NCBI GenBank assembly: GCA_020633955.1
Contig: JACKCP010000003.1
Location: 62,001-126,000 of the forward strand
Origin: Desulfobacteraceae bacterium
Lineage (GTDB): Bacteria > Desulfobacterota > Desulfobacteria > Desulfobacterales > JACKCP01
Reading direction: 5' to 3'
DNA: 64,000 nt
Shown piece by piece: positions 35,401-43,704 of the stretch; the stretch's first letter is position 1, and each line of letters opens with the position of its first letter. Under the pieces are notes generated by a model. That model was not told where the DNA came from. It saw only the letters and a list, made by a program, of their open reading frames with translations, and searched no databases. The position numbers were made by a program, and so were the translations under genes.

Positions 35401-36054
35401 AAACCAGGTAATTATGTAAAATTGAGTGTGTCAGATACAGGTAACGGTATGTCACCAGAAGTTATGGAATCAATTTTTGATCCCTACTACACCAGTAAAG
35501 AACCAGGAAAAGGCACTGGAATCGGGTTGGCTTTGGTGCACAGCATTGTTGAAAGATATGGTGGTATAATTGAGGTTTCCAGCAAACTGGGACAAGGATC
35601 TGTTTTTTCGATTTACCTGCCCACTACAAATGAGTGTCAAACCAGCCAGCCATATACAAAAGAGGTCCTGCCCACAGGATCGGAAAGAATCCTTTTTGTT
35701 GATGATGAAGTCTCCATTGCTGCAATCGGCAGCCAAATTCTTGAAAAGTTAGGATATTCGGTCACTATCATGACCAGCAGCACCAAGGCCCTCGATCTGT
35801 TTCAATTGAATGCCTATGCTTTTGATCTGGTTGTCACGGATATGACCATGCCGGGTCTAACAGGCGATAAGCTTGCGGTTGAACTGATGAAAATCCGCCA
35901 GGATATACCTGTTATTATTTGTACAGGATATAGCAAAAGGATTTCTGAACAAACAGCCTGTGAATTTGGTATACAGGCGTTAATATACAAACCAGTAGAT
36001 AGGGCCGTGTTAGCCAAAACTGTTCGAAAAGCCCTGGATGAAGCCAAAGGATGA
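32419..36054 (+). CDS. Hybrid sensor histidine kinase with three periplasmic binding domains
   Basis: About 1,211 aa. A signal segment (1-25) is followed by three tandem SBP_bac_3 domains at about 35-255, 290-512 and 538-760. The second and third begin IRLGVDKGYAPYSF and ILLGVDPEFAPFEF. Next come one transmembrane helix (about 768-792), a HisKA domain with GGIAHDFNN (phospho-His about 851), and HATPase boxes (NLCTNAAHA, VSDTGNGMS, GTGIGLALVHS). A receiver domain at about 1085-1205 has DD, VTDMTMPG and YKP. It should sense extracytoplasmic solutes, in the style of BvgS/EvgS. ATG 32419, with AGAGG upstream, is preferred to GTG 32410. Its base use is visibly richer in G/C than its neighbours, suggesting transfer. 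Confidence 0.92.
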   Translation: MTDLRSRLQCFLLALLILALPSAEDSYGESSPVQKFRVGVYENPPKVYTNNAGEAAGIFPEILKVIADREKWELEFVSCSWNDCLERLESGELDIMMDIAYLKKRGQKFYFSQESVFLNWATIYTNKGFMANSLFDLNGRTIATVKGDIHTVGEDGIEHLISKFELDTKIIPVTSYHEVLTMVEDGRADAGVVNRLFGALTEGEYEIGKTPIVFNPVHLKFAFPKRKKYIGIAKNIDKHIRQLKSDPDSIFHKIINSYLAGVGFDLTLHREMQSIPLTEKEREWLARHKVIRLGVDKGYAPYSFRNESGVYQGIAVDTINLIAKYLDVEIDIVDGLDWPEIIDYASKKKIDAILTAVASPERRESFNFTNIYLPTPLVIMTKQGYEEIQGPEDLNGKKVALVKGYYSADITLQDHPDIIPVMVQTPLDGLTAVSTGLADCYIGVLGVCDYISRVNGISNLKIAARYNMLMYGESVATRKDWPELAKILDKALSAITEKKRLELHQAWISALASLEGPALLQQKNALTAEETAWVKEHREILLGVDPEFAPFEFIDETGQYTGIVPEYFHILEQRIGLKFKVAPGLSWKEALEQTRQCKIDMLPCVGKTAERQEFLLFSKPYMHYQRVIITRTGTPFISSIDDIKGMKVAVQNETSHEGFLLDNTKIQPTLYPTLQETLRAVSEGRADAMIGNLSSSIFWIRKEHLTNLKIAGPVSYASEELHFAVRKNLPELVAIVEKGLASLTSLKQKDIREKWVNVDYEPGLDPGRILIYFLIFFALVSVTIGLFLLWNYRLKNEIAKRTSELEKTNRQLVNEIQGREIAEAERMEMQVQLFQAKKIESIGTLAGGIAHDFNNILSAIIGYTEISLDDVAKGSKIEKNLQQVHKAGQRAKDLVKQILTIARKSDEEIKPIPIKPIAKEALKFIRSSIPVTIEIQQNIASESSIMGNSTQFHQILMNLCTNAAHAMEENGGLLKVVLIDLKIEKHETIQGQNLKPGNYVKLSVSDTGNGMSPEVMESIFDPYYTSKEPGKGTGIGLALVHSIVERYGGIIEVSSKLGQGSVFSIYLPTTNECQTSQPYTKEVLPTGSERILFVDDEVSIAAIGSQILEKLGYSVTIMTSSTKALDLFQLNAYAFDLVVTDMTMPGLTGDKLAVELMKIRQDIPVIICTGYSKRISEQTACEFGIQALIYKPVDRAVLAKTVRKALDEAKG

Positions 36055-36487
36055 AGTTTTGCATAATTATCCTATGCATAAGTTTTAAAAGTACAGTAAA
36101 AATTGCACCGGACTTTTAGATATTGAAGAAACACCGCGCCTATTGTGATGCCCAAAAGTCACAAGAAATTTTAAGAATAAAGCCGTTAAATTTTCATACA
36201 AATATAAAAATGTTTCTTAAGAAAACACCATAAAATTGCAAATAGACGGGATTATTTTTTGTACATGTGAGAAGATTAGTTATATAATATTATAAATCTT
36301 AATAACTGTTGCTGAAATAATAATTTATTTAAATCCAGTGTCAGATTAAAAACGCAACTGTAATCAGTTTTATGCTTTTTAAATGTTTTTTATATCTTTT
36401 GCAAAATTGAAAATTATTGATTTCTTCATGTCTCTGTCAGCGTTTTTATAGTTTCAGCAATTTTAACAGATACGACAGGAGGAAATC
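36055..36487. other. 433-bp gap with a GNAT-gene fragment
   Basis: The stretch 36094-36133 matches 31122-31161, the start of the GNAT gene, with a run of 24 of 25 identical bases at its 3' end. The match then stops. The remaining sequence is AT-rich and has no gene; it should carry the promoter of the chemotaxis receptor. Confidence 0.55.
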
Positions 36488-38212
36488 ATGTTGAAAAGAT
36501 TAAGTATCAAGCAAAGGATGTATTTGATTATAACTTTGATTTTTATTCTGTTTGCTGTAATGATCGTGTTTTCCGTAACCAGCAGCCTGAGGGTCAGAAA
36601 TTCGGGGATGGAATCTACCGAAAAAATAATGCTTGCAGATCAGAAAGATAAGATCAGAGTTGCCTCTCACACAATAGCTCTGGCAGTAGGCCATGCTATT
36701 GAAAATATCACTAATAATGATGAAAAAATAAAGATAATAAGAAATCTTATAGATGATATCAGATTTGAAGATGATGAATCAGGCTATTATTTTGTTTATA
36801 AAGGTACTGTAAATATTGCTTTTCCGACAAATAAAGATTTTTTAGGCAGGGATCTCGGTCATATTAAGGATAAAAACGGAGTGTATGTGATAAGGGGGCT
36901 TCATGAAAAGGCAGTTCAGGGCGGAGGATTTTTGAATTATATATGGCCAAAGCCTGGAGCAGGGGAGGCTCCGAAGCTGAGTTATGCAGAAATGATACCT
37001 GGAACCGACTACTGGATAGGAACCGGAGTATATCTGGATAATATTGATTCTTATGTCGGAGATATGAAGGACTCAATAAATTCAGATGTGAAATCAATGC
37101 TTTCTAAAATAGTCCTTATTGCCGGGCTGTTGTTTGTTGTACTGGTTATTCTCTGTCTTGTAATAGTGTTTGGGATTTCAAGATCTCTTGAAACCATGAT
37201 TTTAAGTTTTCAGGATGTGGCAGAAGGAGAAGGCGATCTTACCAAAAGAATTAAGGTAGATTCAAAGGACGAACTGGGAGTTCTTGCTGGCTGGTTTAAC
37301 CTTTTCCTTGAAAAGCTTCAGAAAATAATCAGAAATATTTCCAGAGAATCTCAAAATGTAGATGTTTCATCCCGAAGCTTGCTGGAAATTTCTGTAAAGA
37401 TGAGTAAAGGTGCCCAATCCGTCACAGATAAGTCAGGAAATGTTTCTTCTGCTTCCGAAGAGATGAGTTCTTCTCTGACTTCTATTGCTGGTGCAATGGA
37501 AGAATCATCTGGAAATGCAAATATGGTGGCTTCAGCAGCTGAAGAGATGAGTTCGACAATAAATGAGATTGCTGAAAATTCCGAGCAGGCAAGGAAGATC
37601 TCAGAAGAGGCTTCAAAAGAGACCGAAAGTGCTTTAAATGAGATGATGTCTCTTGATAAGGCGGCAGTCTCAGTAGGTAAGGTTGTTGAAACAATAACCG
37701 AAATTTCCGATCAGGTGAATCTTCTGGCCTTGAATGCTGCAATTGAAGCGGCAAGAGCAGGGGAAGCAGGTAAGGGTTTTAATGTTGTTGCAAATGAAAT
37801 CAAGGATCTTGCAGCTCAGACATCTGCTGCTACACTTGGTATCAGGAAGGAGATAGAAAATATTCAGTCAGTTTCCTCATCCGCAGGAAAGTCAATAAGA
37901 ATAGTTTCTGAGACAATAAACAAAACCAGTGAAATTGTTTCTTCAATAGCTTCTGCAATTGAGGAACAGTCTGCCGCAACCGGCGAGATCTCTAGAAACA
38001 TAGAAGAACTTTCGTCGGTTATTGGTGAAGTAAACCGGAATCTTGCACAGAGTTCCGAATTCGCAAATGATATTTCAAGGGATATAGGACTTGTAAGCAG
38101 AGAATCATCAGAAATTTCGTCGGACAGTATAAGTGTAAAAAACAGTTCAAGCGATCTTAAAAATATGTCAGAAAACTTAAGGAGTATAGTTAATACTTTT
38201 AAAATTGAGTAG
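36488..38212 (+). CDS. Methyl-accepting chemotaxis protein with single Cache domain
   Basis: The product is 574 aa. TM1 (about 10-30) is followed by an sCache_2 domain (about 45-195) with GGGFLNYIWPKPG and GTDYWIGTGVYLDNID, then TM2 (about 207-230). A HAMP domain (about 232-285) has GEGDLTKRI. The signalling domain peaks at the hairpin QVNLLALNAAIEAARAGEAG. GGAGG lies close to the ATG. Cache_2 receptors commonly bind small organic acids. No C-terminal CheR/CheB pentapeptide is seen. No che genes are nearby. Confidence 0.93.
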   Translation: MLKRLSIKQRMYLIITLIFILFAVMIVFSVTSSLRVRNSGMESTEKIMLADQKDKIRVASHTIALAVGHAIENITNNDEKIKIIRNLIDDIRFEDDESGYYFVYKGTVNIAFPTNKDFLGRDLGHIKDKNGVYVIRGLHEKAVQGGGFLNYIWPKPGAGEAPKLSYAEMIPGTDYWIGTGVYLDNIDSYVGDMKDSINSDVKSMLSKIVLIAGLLFVVLVILCLVIVFGISRSLETMILSFQDVAEGEGDLTKRIKVDSKDELGVLAGWFNLFLEKLQKIIRNISRESQNVDVSSRSLLEISVKMSKGAQSVTDKSGNVSSASEEMSSSLTSIAGAMEESSGNANMVASAAEEMSSTINEIAENSEQARKISEEASKETESALNEMMSLDKAAVSVGKVVETITEISDQVNLLALNAAIEAARAGEAGKGFNVVANEIKDLAAQTSAATLGIRKEIENIQSVSSSAGKSIRIVSETINKTSEIVSSIASAIEEQSAATGEISRNIEELSSVIGEVNRNLAQSSEFANDISRDIGLVSRESSEISSDSISVKNSSSDLKNMSENLRSIVNTFKIE

Positions 38213-38404
38213 AGGTTATACAGTTTTATATGTTAAAGTCGGGCATAATTTAGATGAAAGTTCGTCAATTGAAAAGGCTTGTGATTTCATCAATAAATGA
38301 AGACAATCCTTTATAAAGCATATTTTTTTGTTTAAGATTCTTTTGCTTAAAGTTCCATTACAAAAACATTTACAATTACAGATTAACCGGAATTTGGATA
38401 ATAA

Positions 38405-39541
38405 ATGAAATTAAAAATAATTTTTATATACTTTTTATTGATCTGCACAGCCTTATCCTGCTCGGATTCAGATTTTAAAAATTCTTCGGAAATATTTAAC
38501 AATGAGCTTGATAATATTTTAAAAAGAACTTTTGATTCTGCAACAGTTCCAGGAACTTCAATGATGATTAAATTTAAAGACGGTTCAGTCTGGAAAAAAT
38601 CGGCTGGATTTGCCTTTACAGGCAGCAGCAGTGAAGATGGCGTGCCCATGAATACAGAAATGCAGTTCAGAATTGGAAGTACAACAAAAACAATGATCGG
38701 AACTGCTGTTTTAATACTTGCAGATCAGAAAAAGCTTAATCTTTCAGACAATGTTGAAAAAATACTTCCAGGTGTAATCAAATACGGAAATTCCATTACA
38801 ATTGAGAGTCTTCTCAATCATACAAGCAGACTGATCAATTATACAAATCTGGAAGAATTTGCAGATATCTACCTTGACAATCCTACATATCCCTGGACAA
38901 GAAACGAAATTGTAGATCTTTTTAAAGACAGTCCCCTTATTGATTTTCAAGCTGAAAATGAGAGCTTTTACAGCAATTCCAATTATTATCTCCTTGGAAT
39001 GATAATCGAAAAAGTATCAGGCATGACCCTTCAGAACTTTATGGAGACCTTTATTTTCAAACCATTAAAAATGAACGATACCTACATTCCTGCCAGTAAT
39101 TTTCTTACAGGAAATTTTGCAGACGGTTATATAGATCTTAATGTTAACGGTTATTTTGAACCCGAAGAAAAAATAACATCACAGAACCCGGATGCAATCT
39201 GGAGTGCTGGATCTGCGGTTTCAACACTTTTGGATCTTTCAATCTGGTTAGATGAGCTTATGAACGGTAATTTAATATCCAGTGAGCTTCAGAAGAAAAG
39301 AATGGATTTTAACTGCCATGTTTATGGTGCTCCCGAAGAGGTTTTATACAGTCTCGGCCTCATGAATCAATTCGGACAGATAGGACATACAGGAGCAGTT
39401 GCAGGCTATACAACTATTATGTTCAATTATAAGGGAAACAGCATAATTGCATTTACAAACGGTTATTATCTTTCACCTGAAGAACCTGATGTCCCCGGAC
39501 TGCTGCTTGAAGCTGTTGTTGAAATGATAGACAAGGATTGA
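38405..39541 (+). CDS. Serine hydrolase of the beta-lactamase/AmpC family, lipoprotein
   Basis: The product is 378 aa. The signal peptide ends in the lipobox ALSC (Cys19). The catalytic motifs are S-T-T-K in RIGSTTKTM (about residue 92), YSNSNYY giving Y-x-N, and HTG in GQIGHTGAVAG. These belong to the class C beta-lactamase/D-aminopeptidase superfamily (Beta-lactamase Pfam). Activity could be esterase, peptidase or PBP-like; true beta-lactamase is not implied. It stands alone. Confidence 0.87.
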   Translation: MKLKIIFIYFLLICTALSCSDSDFKNSSEIFNNELDNILKRTFDSATVPGTSMMIKFKDGSVWKKSAGFAFTGSSSEDGVPMNTEMQFRIGSTTKTMIGTAVLILADQKKLNLSDNVEKILPGVIKYGNSITIESLLNHTSRLINYTNLEEFADIYLDNPTYPWTRNEIVDLFKDSPLIDFQAENESFYSNSNYYLLGMIIEKVSGMTLQNFMETFIFKPLKMNDTYIPASNFLTGNFADGYIDLNVNGYFEPEEKITSQNPDAIWSAGSAVSTLLDLSIWLDELMNGNLISSELQKKRMDFNCHVYGAPEEVLYSLGLMNQFGQIGHTGAVAGYTTIMFNYKGNSIIAFTNGYYLSPEEPDVPGLLLEAVVEMIDKD

Positions 39542-39760
39542 ATTGTTTGTCCAAATTTAGTTTCGGTCTTTAAGAAGGTTTTACTGTCTGTATATTTTTT
39601 CTGTCTGGAAAACTGCTATGTCCAATACCATTCATTTTCATCAGCCAGAACAGAAATTAAAAATTTATTTATCACTGAACCTAAAATTCTGTTCAAAATT
39701 ATGCAGTCTTGTTATAGATATAGATTCTTAAAAATTTAATTATCTAAGGAGTTTTGTTGT

Positions 39761-41443
39761 ATGAGCAGTGATCCGCATAAAATTATATATTCCATGATGA
39801 AAGTAAGTAAATTTCGTCAGAATAAACCTGTAATAAAAGATATTTCTCTTTCCTATTTTTACGGAGCCAAAATCGGAGTTCTTGGACTTAACGGTGCAGG
39901 AAAGAGTACACTTTTAAGAATTATGGCAGGAGTTGACAAGGAATTTAATGGTGAGGCAGTTCTTTCACCCGGTTATTCAGTAGGCTATCTTGAGCAGGAA
40001 CCTGAGCTTGATCCTGAAAAAACAGTCAAAGAAATTGTTGAAGAGGGGATGCAGGAGCTTGTTGATCTTTTAAAGGAATACAATTCAATAAGTGAAAAAT
40101 TTGCAGAACCAATGACAGATGATGAAATGACTGCTCTTATTGAAAGACAGGGCGAACTTCAGGAAAAACTTGATACTCTGGATGCCTGGGATGTTGACTC
40201 AAGACTTGAAATGGCAATGGATGCATTGAGATGTCCCCCTTCAGATACATTGACCAAAGTCTTGTCAGGAGGAGAAAAAAGAAGGGTTGCCCTATGCAGA
40301 CTTCTGCTTCAGAAACCTGATATTCTTCTTCTTGACGAACCTACAAACCACCTTGATGCAGAAACAGTTGCCTGGCTTGAACACCATCTTCACAGCTATG
40401 AAGGTACTGTAATTGCTGTAACACATGACAGGTATTTTCTGGATAATGTAGCAGGATGGATTCTTGAGCTTGACCAGGGATATGGAATTCCATGGAAGGG
40501 TAATTATTCTTCCTGGCTTGAGCAGAAACAGAACAGGCTGAATCAGGAAGAAAAAAAGGAAACTGAAAGACAGAAAACCCTTCAAAGGGAACTTGAATGG
40601 ATCAGAATGTCTCCAAAGGGAAGACAGGCAAAATCAAAGGCCAGAATTAAATCCTATGAATCTCTTTTGAATCAGGGCGGAGACAAAAGAGTTGAAGATC
40701 TTAAAATTTATATTCCACCGGGACCAAGACTTGGAAATAAAGTTATTGAAGCAGAAAATATTTCAAAGGTTTTTGGTGAAAAGCTTTTATTCGAAAATAT
40801 GAATTTCATGCTTCCTCCAGGTGGTATTGTTGGTATTATCGGACCAAACGGTGCTGGTAAAACAACCCTTTTCAAAATGATAACAGGACAGGAAGAACCT
40901 ACATCTGGAACTCTATCAAAAGGTGAATCTGTAAAGCTTGCCTATGCTGATCAGTTAAGAGGTACTCTTGATCCTGAAAAATCCATATGGGAAGTTGTTT
41001 CAGGAGGAAACGATACAATCGATCTTGGGGGAAGGGAAGTAAACTCAAGAGCTTATGTTGCAAGATTTAACTTTTCAGGTAGTGATCAGCAGAAAAAGGT
41101 AAGAATGCTTTCCGGAGGTGAAAGAAACAGGGTTCATCTTGCCTGCATTTTGAAAGACGGAGCAAACGTTCTTCTTCTTGATGAGCCTACAAATGATCTT
41201 GATGTAAACACAATGAGAGCTCTGGAAGAAGCCCTTGAAAATTTCGGAGGATGCGCAGTTATTATCAGCCATGACAGATGGTTCCTTGACAGAATTGCAA
41301 CTCATATTCTAGCATTTGAAGGTGACTCAAATGTTGTGTGGTTTGAGGGAAACTATTCTGATTATGAGAAAGACAAGAAAAAAAGACTTGGAAAGGCTGC
41401 TGAAATTCCAAGAAGGATAAAATATAGACAGCTGACAAGATAA
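39761..41443 (+). CDS. ettA: Energy-dependent translational throttle protein EttA
   Basis: The product is 560 aa, an ABC-F protein with two ATPase cassettes. Walker A motifs are GLNGAGKST and GPNGAGKTT; signatures are LSGGEKRRVALCRLLL and LSGGERNRVHLACIL; Walker B are LLLDEPTNHLD and LLLDEPTNDLD. The EttA-type arm with IPWKGNYSSWLEQKQNR is present, and the end FEGNYSDYEKDKKKRLG fits EttA rather than Uup. It binds the ribosomal E site and gates elongation in response to ATP/ADP. AAGGAG precedes the ATG. Confidence 0.95.
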   Translation: MSSDPHKIIYSMMKVSKFRQNKPVIKDISLSYFYGAKIGVLGLNGAGKSTLLRIMAGVDKEFNGEAVLSPGYSVGYLEQEPELDPEKTVKEIVEEGMQELVDLLKEYNSISEKFAEPMTDDEMTALIERQGELQEKLDTLDAWDVDSRLEMAMDALRCPPSDTLTKVLSGGEKRRVALCRLLLQKPDILLLDEPTNHLDAETVAWLEHHLHSYEGTVIAVTHDRYFLDNVAGWILELDQGYGIPWKGNYSSWLEQKQNRLNQEEKKETERQKTLQRELEWIRMSPKGRQAKSKARIKSYESLLNQGGDKRVEDLKIYIPPGPRLGNKVIEAENISKVFGEKLLFENMNFMLPPGGIVGIIGPNGAGKTTLFKMITGQEEPTSGTLSKGESVKLAYADQLRGTLDPEKSIWEVVSGGNDTIDLGGREVNSRAYVARFNFSGSDQQKKVRMLSGGERNRVHLACILKDGANVLLLDEPTNDLDVNTMRALEEALENFGGCAVIISHDRWFLDRIATHILAFEGDSNVVWFEGNYSDYEKDKKKRLGKAAEIPRRIKYRQLTR

Positions 41444-41482
41444 AATATTGCCTGGCTAAAAAACATGCCAGTCAAATAAATA

Positions 41483-41508
41483 TTGTGCCGCCTTTAACGG
41501 CGGCACAA
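41483..41508. terminator. Perfect GC-rich hairpin between ettA and the thioesterase gene
   Basis: TTGTGCCGCC and GGCGGCACAA form a perfect 10-bp stem with a 6-base loop. On the plus strand it is followed by AAAAA rather than T, so a factor-independent terminator role is doubtful. It may stabilise RNA or structure the leader of the next gene, whose ATG is 17 bases on. Confidence 0.4.
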
Positions 41509-41524
41509 AAAAATAAGGTTTAAA

Positions 41525-41917
41525 ATGACAGATCAGATAAAAAAAATGCAAAATGATCCTTATTCTTCCTTGCTTGGAATCAGGCTTGTTGAAGTTAAAA
41601 AAGGCTATGCACTGTGCAGTGCTGAAATAAGGGATAGTATGCTCAACTTTCTTGGAGTTATCCACGGAGGTTTTGTTTTTTCACTGGCAGATGCAGCTTT
41701 TGCAGCAGCTTCAAATTTTGAGAATCCATTATCCTTTGCCCTGGATATTTCAGGTTCTTTTTTGAAAACTGCAAAACCAGGCGACATTTTAAAAGCAGAA
41801 GCAAAACTTGTGCATACAACAAAAAGAACCGGTTTTTACAAAATGGAAGTTTTTAATGATAATGATATGGAACTTGTCGCGGTTTTTAACGGGACTGTGT
41901 TTAGAAAAACTTCCTGA
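41525..41917 (+). CDS. PaaI-family hotdog thioesterase
   Basis: The product is 130 aa. It has the hotdog-fold signature LGVIHGGFVFSLADAAFAAASN, in which the H-G-G-x-x-F-x-L-x-D pattern forms the thioesterase site of PaaI-type enzymes, and a C-terminal strand RTGFYKMEVFN. It probably hydrolyses acyl-CoA (phenylacetyl or hydroxylated aromatic esters in the type family); the true substrate is unknown. Confidence 0.85.
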   Translation: MTDQIKKMQNDPYSSLLGIRLVEVKKGYALCSAEIRDSMLNFLGVIHGGFVFSLADAAFAAASNFENPLSFALDISGSFLKTAKPGDILKAEAKLVHTTKRTGFYKMEVFNDNDMELVAVFNGTVFRKTS

Positions 41918-41939
41918 AAACTAATTTTAAGCGGATTAC

Positions 41940-42647
41940 ATGAAATCAATATTAAAAAATATAATTTTTATAGAATATCTTGGTTTTATTTTTATGACAC
42001 TGGTTTTATGGCTTAATGAAATATTTGATATTCCACATTACTTGCTTGGTTTTAAAAAAACTCCAATAAACTGGCCTGAAAGTATTCTTGAATCCTTTCT
42101 TATTATAATACTTGCAACTGTCATAATTACTTTAACAAAAAATCTGCTTAAAAAAATTGAAGATATTGCAATGCGTGATCCTTTAACCGGACTTTTAAAC
42201 AGAAGGTATATGTATGAATATTTTCAGTATATAAAAAGTACCAATTCAAAAAGATTTTTTTCATTTATTCTTTGCGATCTTGATCATTTTAAAAAAATAA
42301 ATGATAATTTTGGTCATGACTGCGGGGATTATGTTCTTAAAAAAACAGCTGAAATCATAAAAAATAAAATCAGGCCCGGAGATCTTGCCGGACGATGGGG
42401 AGGAGAGGAGTTCCTTATAATTCTGCCTGGCCTGGAAATTTACTCTGCATTTGATGTTGCCGAAAGAATAAGGAAGGAAATATTTAATTATGATTTTAAC
42501 TGGGGCAGTGATAATTTTAAAATTTCTATGAGTTTTGGATTATCTGGCAGCTCTCTTAATGATAACCATCCATGTGATATAATAACCTGTGCTGATGAAA
42601 GGCTTTATGAAGCAAAAAATTCGGGCAGGAATAAAGTTGTTTATTAG
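41940..42647 (+). CDS. Membrane-bound GGDEF diguanylate cyclase
   Basis: The product is 235 aa. Two hydrophobic helices (about residues 10-28 and 48-66) form a small membrane part. The GGDEF domain (about 75-235) has DPLTGLLNRRYMYEY, CDLDHFKKINDNFGHDCGD and the active motif RWGGEEFLI. It is therefore a likely active producer of cyclic di-GMP. There is no clear RxxD inhibitory site directly upstream of GGEEF. The next gene starts 70 bases later on the same strand. Confidence 0.92.
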   Translation: MKSILKNIIFIEYLGFIFMTLVLWLNEIFDIPHYLLGFKKTPINWPESILESFLIIILATVIITLTKNLLKKIEDIAMRDPLTGLLNRRYMYEYFQYIKSTNSKRFFSFILCDLDHFKKINDNFGHDCGDYVLKKTAEIIKNKIRPGDLAGRWGGEEFLIILPGLEIYSAFDVAERIRKEIFNYDFNWGSDNFKISMSFGLSGSSLNDNHPCDIITCADERLYEAKNSGRNKVVY

Positions 42648-42717
42648 TTTTTTTCCATCATTAGCCTGAAGTGACAAAAAAGACAGTTTTTTTATCAACT
42701 AAATCCGGGATAATTTC

Positions 42718-43362
42718 ATGAATACAATAAACAGCCTTAATTCAGCAAGTATACTTGAAACTCTTGAAAAAGCCCTTCCTGATCCTTTTTTTATTATAGA
42801 TTCAAACGGTTTTTACCTTGAAGTTCTGGGTGGTGCTGAAAATTCATTGTATGATTCGGCAAAATATCTCAAGGGTAAAAATCTTAGGGATATAATGACT
42901 TTAGAAAAAGCAGATTTCTTTTTTGATGTTTTAAATAAAGCAATCAGTCAAAGAAAAATCCAGATTGTTGAGTACAGCCTTTCATCTGCTGACTGCTTTG
43001 GCAATCCAATGGACGGGCCGGCACAAACCCAGTGGTTTGAAGGAAGGGTCTATCCTGTGGAAGGTTTTGGAGCTGATGAAATAAATGCTGTTGTCTGGGT
43101 TGCAATTAACATTACCCAGAGGAAAACAGCAGAAAAAGAAAAAGATGAGCTTATTGACAAGCTTGAAAAGGCAATTGAAGAAATAAATGTTTATAAAAAA
43201 TTAATTCCAATCTGTTCCTACTGCAAGAAAATAAGGGATAAGCAGGATAAATGGCATTCCTTTGAATCCTATCTTCACAAAAATACTGATATTTCATTTT
43301 CCCATGGCATTTGTCCCCAGTGTAAGACAAAACTTTATTCCGAATTAAACTTGAAGGAATAA
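42718..43362 (+). CDS. PAS-domain protein with C-terminal Cys motif
   Basis: The product is 214 aa. A PAS domain (about residues 12-135) has LPDPFFIIDSNGFYLEVLGG and ends AINITQRKTAEKEKDE. A short coiled coil (about 137-158) follows. The C-terminal part has IPICSYCKKIRDKQDKWHSF and later GICPQCKTKL, so two C-x2-C pairs about 40 residues apart could hold a metal. It lacks a kinase or cyclase output. The same Cys module ends the protein at 50496-51032. It follows the diguanylate cyclase gene, hinting at a shared signal role. Confidence 0.85.
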   Translation: MNTINSLNSASILETLEKALPDPFFIIDSNGFYLEVLGGAENSLYDSAKYLKGKNLRDIMTLEKADFFFDVLNKAISQRKIQIVEYSLSSADCFGNPMDGPAQTQWFEGRVYPVEGFGADEINAVVWVAINITQRKTAEKEKDELIDKLEKAIEEINVYKKLIPICSYCKKIRDKQDKWHSFESYLHKNTDISFSHGICPQCKTKLYSELNLKE

Positions 43363-43518
43363 TAAAGTTTCGTTTAATAAATTTTTACCAGACAATAATT
43401 TCCTGTGAATGAAAGACTTTCTAAATTTACTGCAATTTGGGAATAAATCTGGGTTATGGTCAGTTTCTGAATATATTTAATTTGACATAATCCTTTAAGA
43501 AAACTAAATTATTTCCTA

Positions 43519-43611
43519 CTCGTTAGGGGTGTCCTTTGGACTGAGAGTCTCAATTAAAATTTGAGTAACCCTTAACACCTGATCAGGGTAATACCTGCGA
43601 AGGGAAACGAG
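43519..43611 (+). promoter_or_regulatory. TPP (THI element) riboswitch
   Basis: The conserved core is complete: GGGGTG, CTGAGA, then ACCTGATCAGGGTAATACC and GCGAAGGGAA. The ends CTCGTT and AACGAG close the outer stem P1. It precedes thiC by 94 bases with a terminator hairpin between, so thiamine pyrophosphate binding is predicted to switch off thiC by early termination. Confidence 0.95.
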
Positions 43612-43637
43612 ATAAAAGTTCAATTTATTTTGGATTT

Positions 43638-43680
43638 AAGCCGTTTCCTTATATTTGTAAGGGCGGCTTTTTTATTTTTT
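43638..43680 (+). terminator. Riboswitch-controlled terminator before thiC
   Basis: AAGCCG (43638-43643) pairs with CGGCTT (43664-43669), with inner pairing CCTTA/TAAGG, and is followed by a long T-run (TTTTTATTTTTT). It is the likely off-state structure of the TPP riboswitch. Confidence 0.8.
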
Positions 43681-43704
43681 AATCATAAATTATAAGGATT
43701 TATT

